Positions 26,082 to 35,330 of a stretch of DNA of 64,000 bases are shown here, one piece after another (position 1 is the first letter of the stretch; each line of letters opens with the position of its first letter). The stretch comes from Antarcticimicrobium sp. Lineage in GTDB: Bacteria > Pseudomonadota > Alphaproteobacteria > Rhodobacterales > Rhodobacteraceae. The notes beneath the pieces are model-generated. The model was not told the origin of the DNA and ran no database searches. It worked only from the letters and a program-made list of their open reading frames with translations. A program made the translations under genes and the position numbers. The stretch is from contig NZ_JARGPK010000010.1 of NCBI RefSeq assembly GCF_029212575.1, positions 1 to 64,000 of the forward strand, in the 5' to 3' direction.

Positions 26082-26465
26082 ATGACCGCGACGCTGGAAC
26101 ACGCCAACCTCACCGTTGCCGACCCCGACGCCACCGCCGCCTGGATGGGCGAGGTGTTCGGCTGGGCCGTCCGCTGGTCGGGACCGGCCAAGGACGGCGG
26201 CTATACTGTGCACGTGGGCGGCAAGGGCGATTACCTCGCGCTCTACCGCCCCGCAACCCCGCCGCATGCGGGCGATATCAGCTATGGCATCCTCGGCGGG
26301 CTGAACCATGTGGGCGTCGTGGTGCCCGATCTCGACGCCACCGAGGCGCGGGTCAAGGCCATGGGTTTCGTGCCGAACAACCACGCCGACTACGAACCGG
26401 GGCACCGCTTCTACTTCCTGGATTCCGACGGAATCGAGTTCGAGGTGGTGCACTACGATGATTGA
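26082..26465 (+). CDS. VOC (glyoxalase/bleomycin resistance) superfamily protein
   Basis: 127 residues with two betaalphabetabetabeta modules: LEHANLTVADPDATAAWMGE at the start and NHVGVVVPDLDATEARVKAM in the second half, ending FYFLDSDGIEFEVVHYDD. His 7 , His 75 and Glu 122 are candidate metal ligands. Enzyme activity cannot be assigned. The sox box upstream suggests a role in detoxifying redox-cycling or electrophilic compounds. GGAAAGGAAACC precedes the ATG. Confidence 0.85.
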   Translation: MTATLEHANLTVADPDATAAWMGEVFGWAVRWSGPAKDGGYTVHVGGKGDYLALYRPATPPHAGDISYGILGGLNHVGVVVPDLDATEARVKAMGFVPNNHADYEPGHRFYFLDSDGIEFEVVHYDD

Positions 26466-26771
26466 TCTGCTCTGGCTGGCCGGCGGCACGGTGCCGCCGC
26501 GCGCCCTGCCCGCGCCTTCGGTCCCCGGCTGGCCGGACGGGCCGATCCGCTGCCCACGGTGATCTTTCGGGGCGCTGGCGCAGGCCGGTCGACCCCGCCC
26601 GCTTCGCCGCTTTTCCCGGCAAGACCCGGCCGCTCGCGGGAAATGCCTGTGGACATATCGCCTGTCCCCCCTTGAAATCGGCGTCGGGATTGAGTCAGGT
26701 ATTCGTCAGCCCAATTGCTCGCCCCGCTGCATCGTGCGGCGGGGCGTCTAACTTTTGCGTGGATAGACAAT
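26466..26771 (+). other. greA upstream region without a supported gene
   Basis: 306 bases. A 34-codon frame overlaps the VOC stop (ATG at 26458, ends 26562), rich in Pro and Ala and unsupported. A hairpin GCCCCGC / GCGGGGC at 26721-26745 is followed by GTCTAACTTTT just before greA, resembling the attenuator-like leader hairpin known for greA in enterics. No other feature seen. Confidence 0.35.
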
Positions 26772-27242
26772 ATGGAAAAGATCCCGATGACGCCGACGGG
26801 CCATGCTGCGCTCGAAGCCGAATTGAAAAATTTGAAATCGGTCGAGCGTCCGGCAATCATCAAGGCGATCGCCGAGGCGCGCGAGCATGGCGACCTGTCG
26901 GAGAATGCCGAGTATCACTCGGCGCGCGAGAAGCAGTCCTTCATCGAAGGGCGCATCAAGGAAATCGAGGGCATCCTGTCGCTGGCCGAGGTGATCGACC
27001 CGGCCCGGCTGTCGGGTCCGATCAAGTTCGGCGCCACGGTGACCCTGGTGGACGAGGACACCGACGCCGAGAAGACCTGGAAGATCGTGGGCGAGCACGA
27101 GGCCGACATCGAGAGCGGCCTGCTGAACATCAAGTCGCCCATCGCGCGGGCGCTGATCGGCAAGGAAGAGGGCGACAGCGTCGAGGTGCGCACGCCGGGC
27201 GGCGAGCGGTCCTACGAGGTTCTGAAAATCGTCTACGCCTGA
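26772..27242 (+). CDS. greA: Transcription elongation factor GreA
   Basis: Rescues backtracked RNA polymerase by stimulating transcript cleavage. 156 residues: N-terminal antiparallel coiled coil with the acidic tip ([20 protein letters not shown], residues 36-55) and C-terminal FKBP-like domain ending [18 protein letters not shown]. Length typical. The next gene begins 15 bases downstream on the same strand. Confidence 0.97.
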   Translation: MEKIPMTPTGHAALEAELKNLKSVERPAIIKAIAEAREHGDLSENAEYHSAREKQSFIEGRIKEIEGILSLAEVIDPARLSGPIKFGATVTLVDEDTDAEKTWKIVGEHEADIESGLLNIKSPIARALIGKEEGDSVEVRTPGGERSYEVLKIVYA

Positions 27243-27257
27243 CGGAGAGCGCGCATC

Positions 27258-28280
27258 ATGGCCGGCCCTTCCTTTGACTCCAACAAGGCCTTGAACACGC
27301 CGCTGGGCATGTACGACCGGCCGAGCCGCCCCGCCATCACCGGAGTCGAGGTTGTCGCCATCGCGCTCAGTGTGGTCTGGCTGGCGGGCGCCGTGGTGTT
27401 TCTTTTCGTGCTGCCCGCGGGCAGCGGCGAGATCGACGGGCTGCGGTTCATCATAACGCTGCTGGCGGTGTTCCTGCCGGTGGCGATGATCTGGGTCGCC
27501 GCCACCGCCGCCCGCGCCAGCCGGGTGATGCGCGAGGAAAGCCACAGGCTGCAGACCGCCATCGATGCGATCCGCCAGGCGCAGATCGCGCAGCAGCAGC
27601 GCGGCGCGATGCAGCAGGATGCGTCGGTGGCGAAGAAGCTGGAGGAGATCGCGGAGACGGCGCGCAAGACCGAGGCGGCGCTGGCGGTGTTTCATTCCAG
27701 CCGCGCAGTCGAGGCGACCCGGCAGGTGGTGCAGGCCGCCGCCCCGGCGCCGGAGGGCGAGGACCAGGGCGCGCTGGAACTGGGCACGCCCGCCGAGGCG
27801 CTGAGCCCGCCGCTGCCGCATGCGGATTTCATCCGCGCGCTGCACTTCCCCGAGACCGCCGAGGACGAGGAGGGATTTGCCGCCCTGCGGCGGGCGCTGA
27901 AGGATCGCAAGGCGGCCCAGTTGATCCAGGCGGCACAAGATGTGCTGACCCTGCTCAGCCAGGACGGCATATATATGGACGACCTCTCGCCGGACCGGGC
28001 CCGGCCCGAGGTCTGGCGCCAGTTCGCCCAAGGCATGCGCGGGCGCGCGGTGGCGGCGTTGGGGGGCGTGCGGGACCGCTCGTCGCTGGCGCTGAGTGCG
28101 GCGCGAATGAAGCAGGATCCAATCTTTCGCGACGCCGCCCACCACTTCCTGCGCCGGTTCGACCAGTCGTTCGCGGAGTTCGCGGAAGAGGCCAGCGACG
28201 CGGAAATCACCGCGCTGTCCGAGACCCGGACGGCGCGGGCCTTCATGCTGCTGGGCCGGGTGGCGGGCACCTTCGACTAG
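27258..28280 (+). CDS. Hypothetical membrane protein with coiled coil
   Basis: 340 residues: two transmembrane helices (about 32-54 and 64-86), a Gln/Ala-rich coiled coil at about 95-155, and a cytoplasmic helical domain. I do not recognise a Pfam family; similar proteins follow greA in Rhodobacterales. GACGGAGAG precedes the ATG and the gap from greA is 15 bases, so likely cotranscribed. Function unknown. Confidence 0.85.
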   Translation: MAGPSFDSNKALNTPLGMYDRPSRPAITGVEVVAIALSVVWLAGAVVFLFVLPAGSGEIDGLRFIITLLAVFLPVAMIWVAATAARASRVMREESHRLQTAIDAIRQAQIAQQQRGAMQQDASVAKKLEEIAETARKTEAALAVFHSSRAVEATRQVVQAAAPAPEGEDQGALELGTPAEALSPPLPHADFIRALHFPETAEDEEGFAALRRALKDRKAAQLIQAAQDVLTLLSQDGIYMDDLSPDRARPEVWRQFAQGMRGRAVAALGGVRDRSSLALSAARMKQDPIFRDAAHHFLRRFDQSFAEFAEEASDAEITALSETRTARAFMLLGRVAGTFD

Positions 28281-28281
28281 A

Positions 28282-28306
28282 AAACCGGGGAGTTTGCCCC
28301 CGGTTT
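28282..28306 (+). terminator. Terminator-like hairpin after the greA operon
   Basis: Nine-base stem AAACCGGGG / CCCCGGTTT with a seven-base loop, starting two bases after the stop of the membrane protein. There is no long T tract beyond the TTT in the stem, so efficiency is uncertain. Confidence 0.55.
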
Positions 28307-28585
28307 GGTACAATCCGCAGGACAGGGAAACCCGCCGAAACCGCCGGTTTGGGGAGTTTCGGGGCGATTTTGTACAGTCTTTCCTGCCAGCCGGTTAAAG
28401 CCGCCGCCGCACGCCGGTTTTGCCATCTGTTAACCCGGTCCGGTCATCCTGTCCCGATCCGGCCCCCGCCCCGATCCCCCCCTGCCGCGGGCTGGACGAT
28501 GTCGGAGCGGCCGGTTTGACTCATCTCAAGGCGCCAGGTGCGGTCACGGCGCATCCTGCCCCGGCGAGGATCGAGGGAGGAGACC
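28307..28585 (+). other. Intergenic region before the beta-helix protein
   Basis: Repeats of AACCGG(C/T)TT and two TTGTACA/TGGTACA-like words (28305-28313, 28370-28376) occur, but I see no clear promoter or operator and no coding frame with a ribosome binding site. Confidence 0.3.
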
Positions 28586-30151
28586 ATGCGAATTTCGAGA
28601 CGCGTGCTATTGCGATCCGCAACCGCCGGGGTGATCGCGGGGTCGATTCTGCCGGGGTCGCTGCGGGCGGCGGGTGCCGTCAACGAAACCACGGGGGCGG
28701 CGCATTCCGGTCTTGCGCAGGCGCTGGCCAGTGCGCGGGCGGGCGACACGATCACCGTCGCCGGTTACCATCAGGGCAATTTCACCATCCCAGTTCCGAT
28801 GACCCTGCGCGGGTCAGAGGATGCGATGCTCGACGCCGCGGGCCGGGGCACCGCCCTTGTGATCGCGGCCGATGATGTCACTATCACGGGGATCGCCCTG
28901 ACCGGGTCAGGGCCGCGCCGGTCCTTTGCCAGCATCTGGGGGCCGGCCGGGCTGCGCGTCGAGGGGCAGCGCGCCAGCCTGTCCGGGCTGACCGTCACCG
29001 GCAATGAGGATGGCGTCCTGCTGTTGAACGCGGCGGACGTGCGGATCGACGGCTGCCGGATCTCGGAGAACCGCGGCGACGGCATCAAGGTGATGGGCGG
29101 GCACGGGCACCGAGTTTCAGGCAATGCGATGGACCGCAACGGCGTCGGGCTGACCATCGCGCCCTATTACGGCGATGCGACCGAGATGATCCTGCCGGAC
29201 GTGCCGCAAACCAACGATACCGCAGCGATGCAGCGGTATCAGCGTGCGTTGCAGATGCTGACCGAGTTGAAGGAGGGGGCCAAAGGGGCCACCGACATCA
29301 TCGTGGAAAGCAACACCCTGCGCGGCAACGGCACCCTTGGCATCCACCTTTATACCGGGTCCGCGCGGTGCACCGTGCAGCAGAACGAGGTGCATTTGAC
29401 CGGCCGCGAACGCCAGCCCGACCAGGCCGCCGTCGCCTGGTACGGGGATTATCTCAGCCGCAGCCTCGGGGGGGCGGACGTCACGGATGTGCTGAATACC
29501 CATGCCGGGACCGGCATCATCCTGAGCTGCCTGACCGAGGAGCACCGGATCATCGCAAACCACAGCCACGACAACCTTGGCGAGGGCATGGCGGCGAACA
29601 TGACCTATCGCAGCCTGTTCGAGACCAACCGGCTGGAGCGGAACCGGACCGGGTTCTGGCTGGATTACTCCGACGACAACGAGGCCCGCGGCAACGTGAT
29701 CGCCGCCAATACCGATGGTGGACTGGTGATCGACAACTGGCTGCGGTCGCAGGCCCCGGCGCCGAGCGGATCGAGCGGCAACCTGATCGTGCTGAATGTC
29801 CTGACCGGCAACCGCATCAACGCCTATGACAGTTCCGACCATGTGCCGACGCAGGCCGAGGTGCAGGCGCGGCTGGACAAGGCACCGCTGCCCGCCCAGC
29901 TTCGGGAGATGTTGCGCCAGAGCCCGGACCTCTGCACCCGGATGATGGCGCAGCACCTGTCGGCGCATCGCCCCGGCCGGAACCGATGGGACGACGGGCA
30001 GTTGGGCAACCACTACAGCGATTTCGACACCCCGGAGGAGGGGTTCCGCGATGCCGACGCCAATGGCGTGAGCGAGCAGCCCCATGCGATCCCCGGCGGT
30101 GGCCATGTGGACCGCTTTCCGCTGAGCCTGACCCGCGCGCAGGCCCGCTGA
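28586..30151 (+). CDS. Exported right-handed parallel beta-helix protein (NosD-like fold)
   Basis: 521 residues. The start MRISRRVLLRSATAGVIAG has a twin-arginine-like SRRVLLR motif, then a hydrophobic stretch and cleavage near SLRAAG (about 30). From about 85 to 420 there are repeated short rungs (VTITGIALTGSG, LSGLTVTGNEDGVLL, VRIDGCRISENRGDGIKV), the parallel beta-helix pattern of NosD, pectate lyase and alginate epimerase-type proteins. No nos genes are near, so a NosD role is unsupported; a polysaccharide-acting enzyme is possible. GGGAGGAG precedes the ATG. Confidence 0.8.
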   Translation: MRISRRVLLRSATAGVIAGSILPGSLRAAGAVNETTGAAHSGLAQALASARAGDTITVAGYHQGNFTIPVPMTLRGSEDAMLDAAGRGTALVIAADDVTITGIALTGSGPRRSFASIWGPAGLRVEGQRASLSGLTVTGNEDGVLLLNAADVRIDGCRISENRGDGIKVMGGHGHRVSGNAMDRNGVGLTIAPYYGDATEMILPDVPQTNDTAAMQRYQRALQMLTELKEGAKGATDIIVESNTLRGNGTLGIHLYTGSARCTVQQNEVHLTGRERQPDQAAVAWYGDYLSRSLGGADVTDVLNTHAGTGIILSCLTEEHRIIANHSHDNLGEGMAANMTYRSLFETNRLERNRTGFWLDYSDDNEARGNVIAANTDGGLVIDNWLRSQAPAPSGSSGNLIVLNVLTGNRINAYDSSDHVPTQAEVQARLDKAPLPAQLREMLRQSPDLCTRMMAQHLSAHRPGRNRWDDGQLGNHYSDFDTPEEGFRDADANGVSEQPHAIPGGGHVDRFPLSLTRAQAR

Positions 30152-30160
30152 GGCGCGTAA

Positions 30161-30185
30161 CCCCGCCGCCGGGTGCGGCGGGGTT
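30161..30185 (+). terminator. Terminator after the beta-helix gene
   Basis: Stem CCCCGCCGC / GCGGCGGGG with a short loop, followed by TTT, 10 bases after the stop. Confidence 0.7.
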
Positions 30186-30211
30186 TCCGAGTTTGATGCC
30201 TGCGGTCGGGC

Positions 30212-31357
30212 TCAGAGCGCGGCGTTGAACAGCGCTGTGAGGTTCTCCGTGGTCAGCTCGATCGGGTTGCCGCCACAGGACGGATCGGTCAGCGCGTCCC
30301 TGACCAGCGCCGGGATGCTTTCACCCGTCACCCCCAGATCGGAGAGCTTGCGCGGGATACCGAGGCTGTCGTTGAACGTCTGCACGAAGGCGCGGAAGCC
30401 GTCAAAGCCGCCCTCGATCCCCAGGTAGGCTGCCGCGCTGTCGAACCGCGTGGCGATGGCCGGGGCGTTGAGATCGAGCACCGCGGGCATGCAGACCGCG
30501 TTGGTGGTGCCGTGGTGGGTGTTGAAATGCGCGCCGATCGGGTGGCTCATGGCGTGGATCGCGCCCAGCCCCTTCTGGAACGCGGTGGCGCCCATCGCCG
30601 CCGCGCTCATCATGTTGGCGCGAGCCTCGAGGTCGGCGCCATCGGCATAGGCGCGCGGCAGATACTCCCTGACCAGCCGCATCCCCTCGAGCGCGATGCC
30701 CTGGCTCATCGGGTGGTAATGCGGGCTGGAGAACGCCTCGACGCAATGGGCAAAGGCATCGAGCCCGGTGCCGGCGGTGATCGCCCGGGGCATGCCCACG
30801 GTCAGTTCGGGATCGCAGATCACCACGGTCGGCAAAACCTTGGGATGGAAGATGATCTTTTTCGCGTGGGTCTCGGAATTGGTGATGACGCTGGCGCGGC
30901 CCACCTCCGAGCCGGTGCCGGCGGTGGTCGGCACGGCGATGATCGGTGCGATCACGTCGGCGTCGGCGCGAGTCCACCAATCGCCGATATCCTCGAAATC
31001 CCACACCGGCCGGGTCTGGCCCGACATGAAGGCGACCATTTTCCCCAGGTCGAGGCCGGAGCCGCCGCCGAAGGCGATCACGCCGTCATGACCGCCGGCG
31101 TTATAGGCCGCGACGCCGGCCATGAGGTTGTTTTCGTTCGGGTTGGGTTCGACCTCGGCAAAGAGGCCACGGCCCAGCCCGGCGGCCTCGAGCACATCGA
31201 GCGTGCTCTGCGTGACCGGCAGCGCGGCAAGGCCGCGGTCGGTGACCAAGAGCGGTTTGGTGATGCCCGCTGCCGCGCAGGCCTCGGGCAGTTCCTTGAT
31301 GCGCCCGGCACCGAAGCGGATGGCGGTCGGATAGGACCAGTTTCCAACGAGAGACAT
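30212..31357 (-). CDS. Iron-containing alcohol dehydrogenase
   Basis: 381 residues, group III Fe-ADH fold. NAD(P) loop VIAFGGGSGLDLGK near 95-108, TTAGTGSEVGRASVI near 143, and metal ligands in GTGLDAFAHCVEAF and AIHAMSHPIGAHFNTHHGTTNA. Oxidises an alcohol or reduces an aldehyde; in this operon it would act before or beside the aldehyde dehydrogenase. Last gene of a seven-gene operon; a GC-rich hairpin (31381-31411) separates it from the aldehyde dehydrogenase gene. Start MSLVGNW chosen with GAAGGTTAAG upstream. Confidence 0.92.
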   Translation of the reverse strand: MSLVGNWSYPTAIRFGAGRIKELPEACAAAGITKPLLVTDRGLAALPVTQSTLDVLEAAGLGRGLFAEVEPNPNENNLMAGVAAYNAGGHDGVIAFGGGSGLDLGKMVAFMSGQTRPVWDFEDIGDWWTRADADVIAPIIAVPTTAGTGSEVGRASVITNSETHAKKIIFHPKVLPTVVICDPELTVGMPRAITAGTGLDAFAHCVEAFSSPHYHPMSQGIALEGMRLVREYLPRAYADGADLEARANMMSAAAMGATAFQKGLGAIHAMSHPIGAHFNTHHGTTNAVCMPAVLDLNAPAIATRFDSAAAYLGIEGGFDGFRAFVQTFNDSLGIPRKLSDLGVTGESIPALVRDALTDPSCGGNPIELTTENLTALFNAAL

Positions 31358-31419
31358 TTTCTTAACCTTCTCAGAGTGGGCGCCCGCCGCCCGCATCGGC
31401 GCGGGCGGGCGTGGCGGGA

Positions 31420-32802
31420 TCAGCCGGTCACCTTTTTCAGGTGATAGGATTTCGGACGGGTCAGGTTGTGATAGCCGATCACCGAAAGCCCGCCGCCGCG
31501 CCCGGTCTGCTTGCAGCCGGTCCAGCACAACCCGGGATCGAGGTAGTCGGCGCGGTTCATGAAGACGGTTCCGGTCTCGATCCGGTCGCCGAGGCGCTCG
31601 GCCCGCGCAAGATCGCGGGTCCAGAGGCTGGCGGTCAGGCCGAAGTCGCTGTCGTTCATCAGCGCGAGCGCCTCTTCGTCGTCCCTGACCGGCATGATGC
31701 CGACCACGGGGCCAAAGCTTTCCTCGCGCATCACGCGCATGTCGTGGGTGACATTCGTGAGGATCTGGGGCGTGAGATAGGTGCCGCCGTCGTCGCCGGG
31801 CATGGTGTCGATATGGGCCACGGCGCCGGCGGCGACTGCCTCGTCGATCTGGGCGCGGACCTGTTGCGCGAAGCGGGTGTTGGCCATCGGGCCGATCGAG
31901 GTATCCGGGTCAAGCGGATCGCCCAGCTTGTAGCCGTTGACGATAGCGATGGCCTTTTCGAGGAAGGCGTCGAACAGGGATTCGTGGACATAGATCCGCT
32001 CGATCCCGCAGCAGCACTGGCCGGAGTTGAACATCGCCGCGTCGATCAGGGTTTCGGCCGCCGCCTGCAGATCGGCGTCCTCCATCACGTAGCCGGGATC
32101 CTTGCCGCCCAGTTCCAGCCCGACCCCGGTGAAGGTGCCCGCCGCGGCGCGTTCCATCGCCTTGCCGCCGCCGACCGAGCCGGTGAAGTTGACGAAATCA
32201 AAGGCACGTCCCGCGATCAGGTCCGCGGTGGTGTCATGATCGAGAAAGACGTTCTGGAACACCTCCTCGGGCACCCCGACGGAGTGGAAGGCCCGCGCCA
32301 TCCGCTCGCCCACCAGAAGGGTCTGGGTGGCGTGTTTCAGCAGCACGGTGTTGCCCGCGATCAGCGCCGGGGCGACCGTGTTGATCGCGGTCATGTAGGG
32401 ATAGTTCCAGGGTGCCACCACCAGAACCACGCCCAGCGGCACGCGGCGGATGTAGCGTTTGAAGGTCTCGTCCTCGCCCACGTCGATATTGGCCAGCGCC
32501 TCGCGCGCGATCGAGGCCATGTGGGTGGCGCGCTCCTCGAAGCCGCCGAATTCGCCGCCGAAGCGGACGGGGCGGCCCATCAACCGGGCCAGTTCGGGCA
32601 CGATTTCGTCGTTCATGTCGCCGACGGCGGCGACGCCGGCCATCACCAGGTCGATCCGCTCTTGCAGCGGGCGGGCGGCCCAGGCGGCTTGCGCCGCGCG
32701 GGCCCGGTCGGCGGCGGCGCGCGCGGCCTCGGGGCCGAGCGTTTCGCGGGTCGCAAAGACCGATCCGTCGATCGGCGAGATGCAGGTCAGGGTTTGGGTC
32801 AT
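31420..32802 (-). CDS. NAD(P)-dependent aldehyde dehydrogenase
   Basis: 460 residues, ALDH superfamily: VVAPWNYPYMTAINTVAPAL near 120-139, catalytic Glu in LELGGKDPG, and catalytic Cys within FNSGQCCCGIERIYV. Oxidises an aldehyde to its acid. The pathway is not identified; the adjacent Fe-ADH and glutamine-synthetase-like genes suggest a gamma-glutamyl amino aldehyde as one possibility. Starts nine bases after the GS-like stop, so tightly cotranscribed. Confidence 0.93.
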   Translation of the reverse strand: MTQTLTCISPIDGSVFATRETLGPEAARAAADRARAAQAAWAARPLQERIDLVMAGVAAVGDMNDEIVPELARLMGRPVRFGGEFGGFEERATHMASIAREALANIDVGEDETFKRYIRRVPLGVVLVVAPWNYPYMTAINTVAPALIAGNTVLLKHATQTLLVGERMARAFHSVGVPEEVFQNVFLDHDTTADLIAGRAFDFVNFTGSVGGGKAMERAAAGTFTGVGLELGGKDPGYVMEDADLQAAAETLIDAAMFNSGQCCCGIERIYVHESLFDAFLEKAIAIVNGYKLGDPLDPDTSIGPMANTRFAQQVRAQIDEAVAAGAVAHIDTMPGDDGGTYLTPQILTNVTHDMRVMREESFGPVVGIMPVRDDEEALALMNDSDFGLTASLWTRDLARAERLGDRIETGTVFMNRADYLDPGLCWTGCKQTGRGGGLSVIGYHNLTRPKSYHLKKVTG

Positions 32803-32810
32803 GTCAGTCC

Positions 32811-34172
32811 TCAGGCCAGTTCGAACCCGCGCGCCACCTCGTAATCGGTGACGACGCGATTGAAATCCTCGATCTCGCATTCCGCCGCGCGGGCGTAGTG
32901 GTCGATCACCGCGTCGCCCATCGCCGCGCGCAGCATGTCGGAAGCCAGCAGCGCCGCGCGCGCGTCGCGCAGGGTATGGGGGATATGGGCGCTGCTTCCC
33001 TCATAGGCGTCGCCCTTGAACGGCGGCTCAAGCTCCAGCCCCTCTTCGATGCCCTTGATCCCGGCGGCCAGCAGCGCCGCCATCGCCAGGTAGGGGTTGA
33101 TGTCCGAGCCGCCGACCCGGCATTCGATGCGCACGGCCCTGGTGCCGTCGCCGCAGAGGCGGAAACCGGCAGTGCGGTTGTCGATCGACCAGATGATGCG
33201 GGTGGGGGCGAAGCTGCCCTTCTGGAACCGCTTGTAGCTGTTGATGTAGGGGGCGAGGAAATAGGTATAGTCGGCGGCGTATTTCAGCAGGCCGGCGACA
33301 TAGCTTTTCATCAGCGCGGACATGCCGAGGTCATCCTCGGGGTCGTAGAAGGCCGGTTTGCCATCCTTCCACAGCGACTGGTGCACGTGGCTGGACGAGC
33401 CGACCTTGTCGGCGCTCCACTTCGGCAGGAATGTCACCGCGCGGCCCTGCTGCCAGGCGATCTCCTTGGTCGCGTGCTTGGCGATGGTGTGGAAATCGGC
33501 CGTGTCCAGCGCCGGGGCGTATTTGATGTTGAGCTCTTCCTGCCCGGTCTCGGCCTCGCCCTTGGTGTTTTCCACCGGGATGCCGGCATCCCACAGGTGA
33601 TTGCGCAGCGGGCGCATCACGTGTTCTTCCTTGGTGGTCTGCAGGATGTGGTAATCCTCGTTGACGCCGGAGAGCGGGGCGAGGTCGCGGTAGCCCTGTT
33701 TGCGCAGCTCATCAAAGCTGTTCTCGAACAGGAAGAACTCCAGCTCCGTGGCCATCATCGCGTCGAACCCCATCGCATCGAGACGGCGGAGCTGCCGTTT
33801 CAGGATCGCGCGGGGCGAATGGGGGATTTCGGCGTGGGTGTGGTGGTCGAGCACGTCGCAGAGCACCATCACCGTGCCCTCGAGCCAGGGCATCGGGCGC
33901 AGGGTGGTCAGATCCGGCTTCATCACGTAATCGCCATAGCCCGCGCGCCAGGAGGTGGCGGCGTAGCCCTCGGGCGTGGCCATCGCCAGGTCGGTGGCCA
34001 GCAGGTAGTTGCAGCAATGGGTCTCTTCCCAGGCGCTGGCGACGAAGTGGCGGGCGTGGAACCGTTTGCCCATCAGCCGCCCCTGCATGTCGACCAGGCA
34101 GACCAGGACCGTGTCCACCTCGCCTTCTTCGACGCGGACCTTCAGATCCTCGAAACTCAACGTGCCAGACAT
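32811..34172 (-). CDS. Glutamine-synthetase-family ligase (gamma-glutamyl amide ligase-like)
   Basis: 453 residues with GS catalytic-domain motifs: TELEFFLFENSF (metal-binding Glu), EAETGQEELNIKYA, SSSHVHQSLW (His), NSYKRFQKGSFAPTRIIWSIDNRTAG (ATP and Glu site) and RIECRVGGSDINPYLA. The N-terminal part is the short form of the PuuA/GlnT-like group rather than GlnA; no adenylylation Tyr motif is seen. Such enzymes join glutamate to amines such as putrescine, ethanolamine or alkylamines. Catabolic position argues against ammonium assimilation. Confidence 0.87.
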   Translation of the reverse strand: MSGTLSFEDLKVRVEEGEVDTVLVCLVDMQGRLMGKRFHARHFVASAWEETHCCNYLLATDLAMATPEGYAATSWRAGYGDYVMKPDLTTLRPMPWLEGTVMVLCDVLDHHTHAEIPHSPRAILKRQLRRLDAMGFDAMMATELEFFLFENSFDELRKQGYRDLAPLSGVNEDYHILQTTKEEHVMRPLRNHLWDAGIPVENTKGEAETGQEELNIKYAPALDTADFHTIAKHATKEIAWQQGRAVTFLPKWSADKVGSSSHVHQSLWKDGKPAFYDPEDDLGMSALMKSYVAGLLKYAADYTYFLAPYINSYKRFQKGSFAPTRIIWSIDNRTAGFRLCGDGTRAVRIECRVGGSDINPYLAMAALLAAGIKGIEEGLELEPPFKGDAYEGSSAHIPHTLRDARAALLASDMLRAAMGDAVIDHYARAAECEIEDFNRVVTDYEVARGFELA

Positions 34173-34195
34173 CGGTTGCTATCCTGTTCTCGTTT

Positions 34196-34225
34196 GGGGA
34201 CCCCGGCGTCGCCGCCGGGGCCCGT
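34196..34225 (-). promoter_or_regulatory. Intra-operon hairpin between dctP and the GS-like gene
   Basis: Stem CCCCGGCG / CGCCGGGG with a short loop in a 72-base gap on the reverse strand. No T tract follows on the transcribed strand, so it more likely stabilises the upstream dctP message or acts as a weak attenuator. Confidence 0.45.
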
Positions 34226-34244
34226 TTCATAACCTGTAACGATC

Positions 34245-35279
34245 TCAGCCGTAGCGGTAGGGGCGTCCGGCCTTCTGCATGTCGGCGTTATACTTCTTGA
34301 AGATCTCGACGACTTTGGCCTTGGTCTCGGACTCGGCCGCGATCTCGTCCCAGAAGGTATGCGCGGCGGCCTCGACCTGATCCCACTCGCTGTCGGGGAT
34401 CGAAGTGAGCTGCATCTTGGTGCCGTCGACGCGCAGCGACGCCTCGCCGCCCCAGTACCACCACTGGCGGTAGTAGTGCGACTGCTCCATGCAGGTGGCC
34501 AGCAGCAGTTTCAGATCCTCGGGCAGTTCCTCCCAGCGGCCCATGTTGGCGAAGAAGTGGCCGATCCAGGCGCCGGAGATGTTGTTGGTGAGGAAGTAGT
34601 TGGTCACGTCGGCCCAGCCCACCGTGTAATCCTCGGTGATGCCCGACCAGGCGATGCCGTCCAGCTCGCCGGTCTGCACGGCGACCTCGATGTCTTCCCA
34701 CGGCAGGGTGACCGGCACCACGCCGAACTGCGACAGGAAGCGGCCGGCGGTCGGGAAGGTGAAGACCCGCTTGCCCTTGAGGTCGGCCAGGCTGTTGATC
34801 GGGTCCTTGGTGGCGAAGTGGCAGGGATCCCAGGAGCCGGCCGAGATATGCTTGACCCCGACCTTGGCGTATTCCTCGCCCCAGATCTCGTTCAGGCCGT
34901 ACTGGTTGAACAGCACCGGCACGTCGAGCGAGTAGCGCGAGGCGAAGGGGAAGTAGCCGCCAAACACGGTGACCTCGGTGGGCGAGGCCATCGAATCGTC
35001 GTCCGACTGCACCGCGTCGATGGTGCCGCGCTGCATGGCGCGGAACAGCTCGCCCGTGGGCACCAGCTGATCGGCGAAGTAGAGCTCGATCTGCATGCGG
35101 TCGCCGGCGATCTTGTTGAAGGTGTCGATCGCGGGTTTCACCACATGCTCGGCGAGCGCGCCGCCGGCATAGGTCTGCATCCGCCACTTGATGGTGGATT
35201 GCGCCAGCGCCGGGGTGGCCAGCGGCGCCGCCGCCATGCCGACACCGGCGGTTTTCAGGAACTTGCGTCTTGTGGTCAT
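34245..35279 (-). CDS. TRAP transporter substrate-binding protein (DctP family)
   Basis: 344 residues with a Tat-type signal MTTRRKFLKTAGVGMAAAPL and cleavage near ALAQS (27). The mature part is a DctP solute receptor (IKWRMQTYAGGALAEHVVKP, GELFRAMQRGTIDAVQ, and the ligand-arginine region GKRVFTFPTAGRFL). It delivers a ligand to the TRAP permease encoded immediately upstream. Ligand unknown; TRAP ligands usually bear a carboxylate or sulfonate. The gene order Q-M-P is unlike the common P-Q-M. Confidence 0.92.
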   Translation of the reverse strand: MTTRRKFLKTAGVGMAAAPLATPALAQSTIKWRMQTYAGGALAEHVVKPAIDTFNKIAGDRMQIELYFADQLVPTGELFRAMQRGTIDAVQSDDDSMASPTEVTVFGGYFPFASRYSLDVPVLFNQYGLNEIWGEEYAKVGVKHISAGSWDPCHFATKDPINSLADLKGKRVFTFPTAGRFLSQFGVVPVTLPWEDIEVAVQTGELDGIAWSGITEDYTVGWADVTNYFLTNNISGAWIGHFFANMGRWEELPEDLKLLLATCMEQSHYYRQWWYWGGEASLRVDGTKMQLTSIPDSEWDQVEAAAHTFWDEIAAESETKAKVVEIFKKYNADMQKAGRPYRYG

Positions 35280-35330
35280 CTTCTTCTCTCCTTGTGGTTT
35301 CCGGCCCCCTGTCGGGGCTCTTCTGCGGGG

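Noticed and set aside
26458-26562. 34-codon frame overlapping the VOC stop
   Set aside because: Pro/Ala-rich, no own ribosome site beyond the overlap, no homology recognised.
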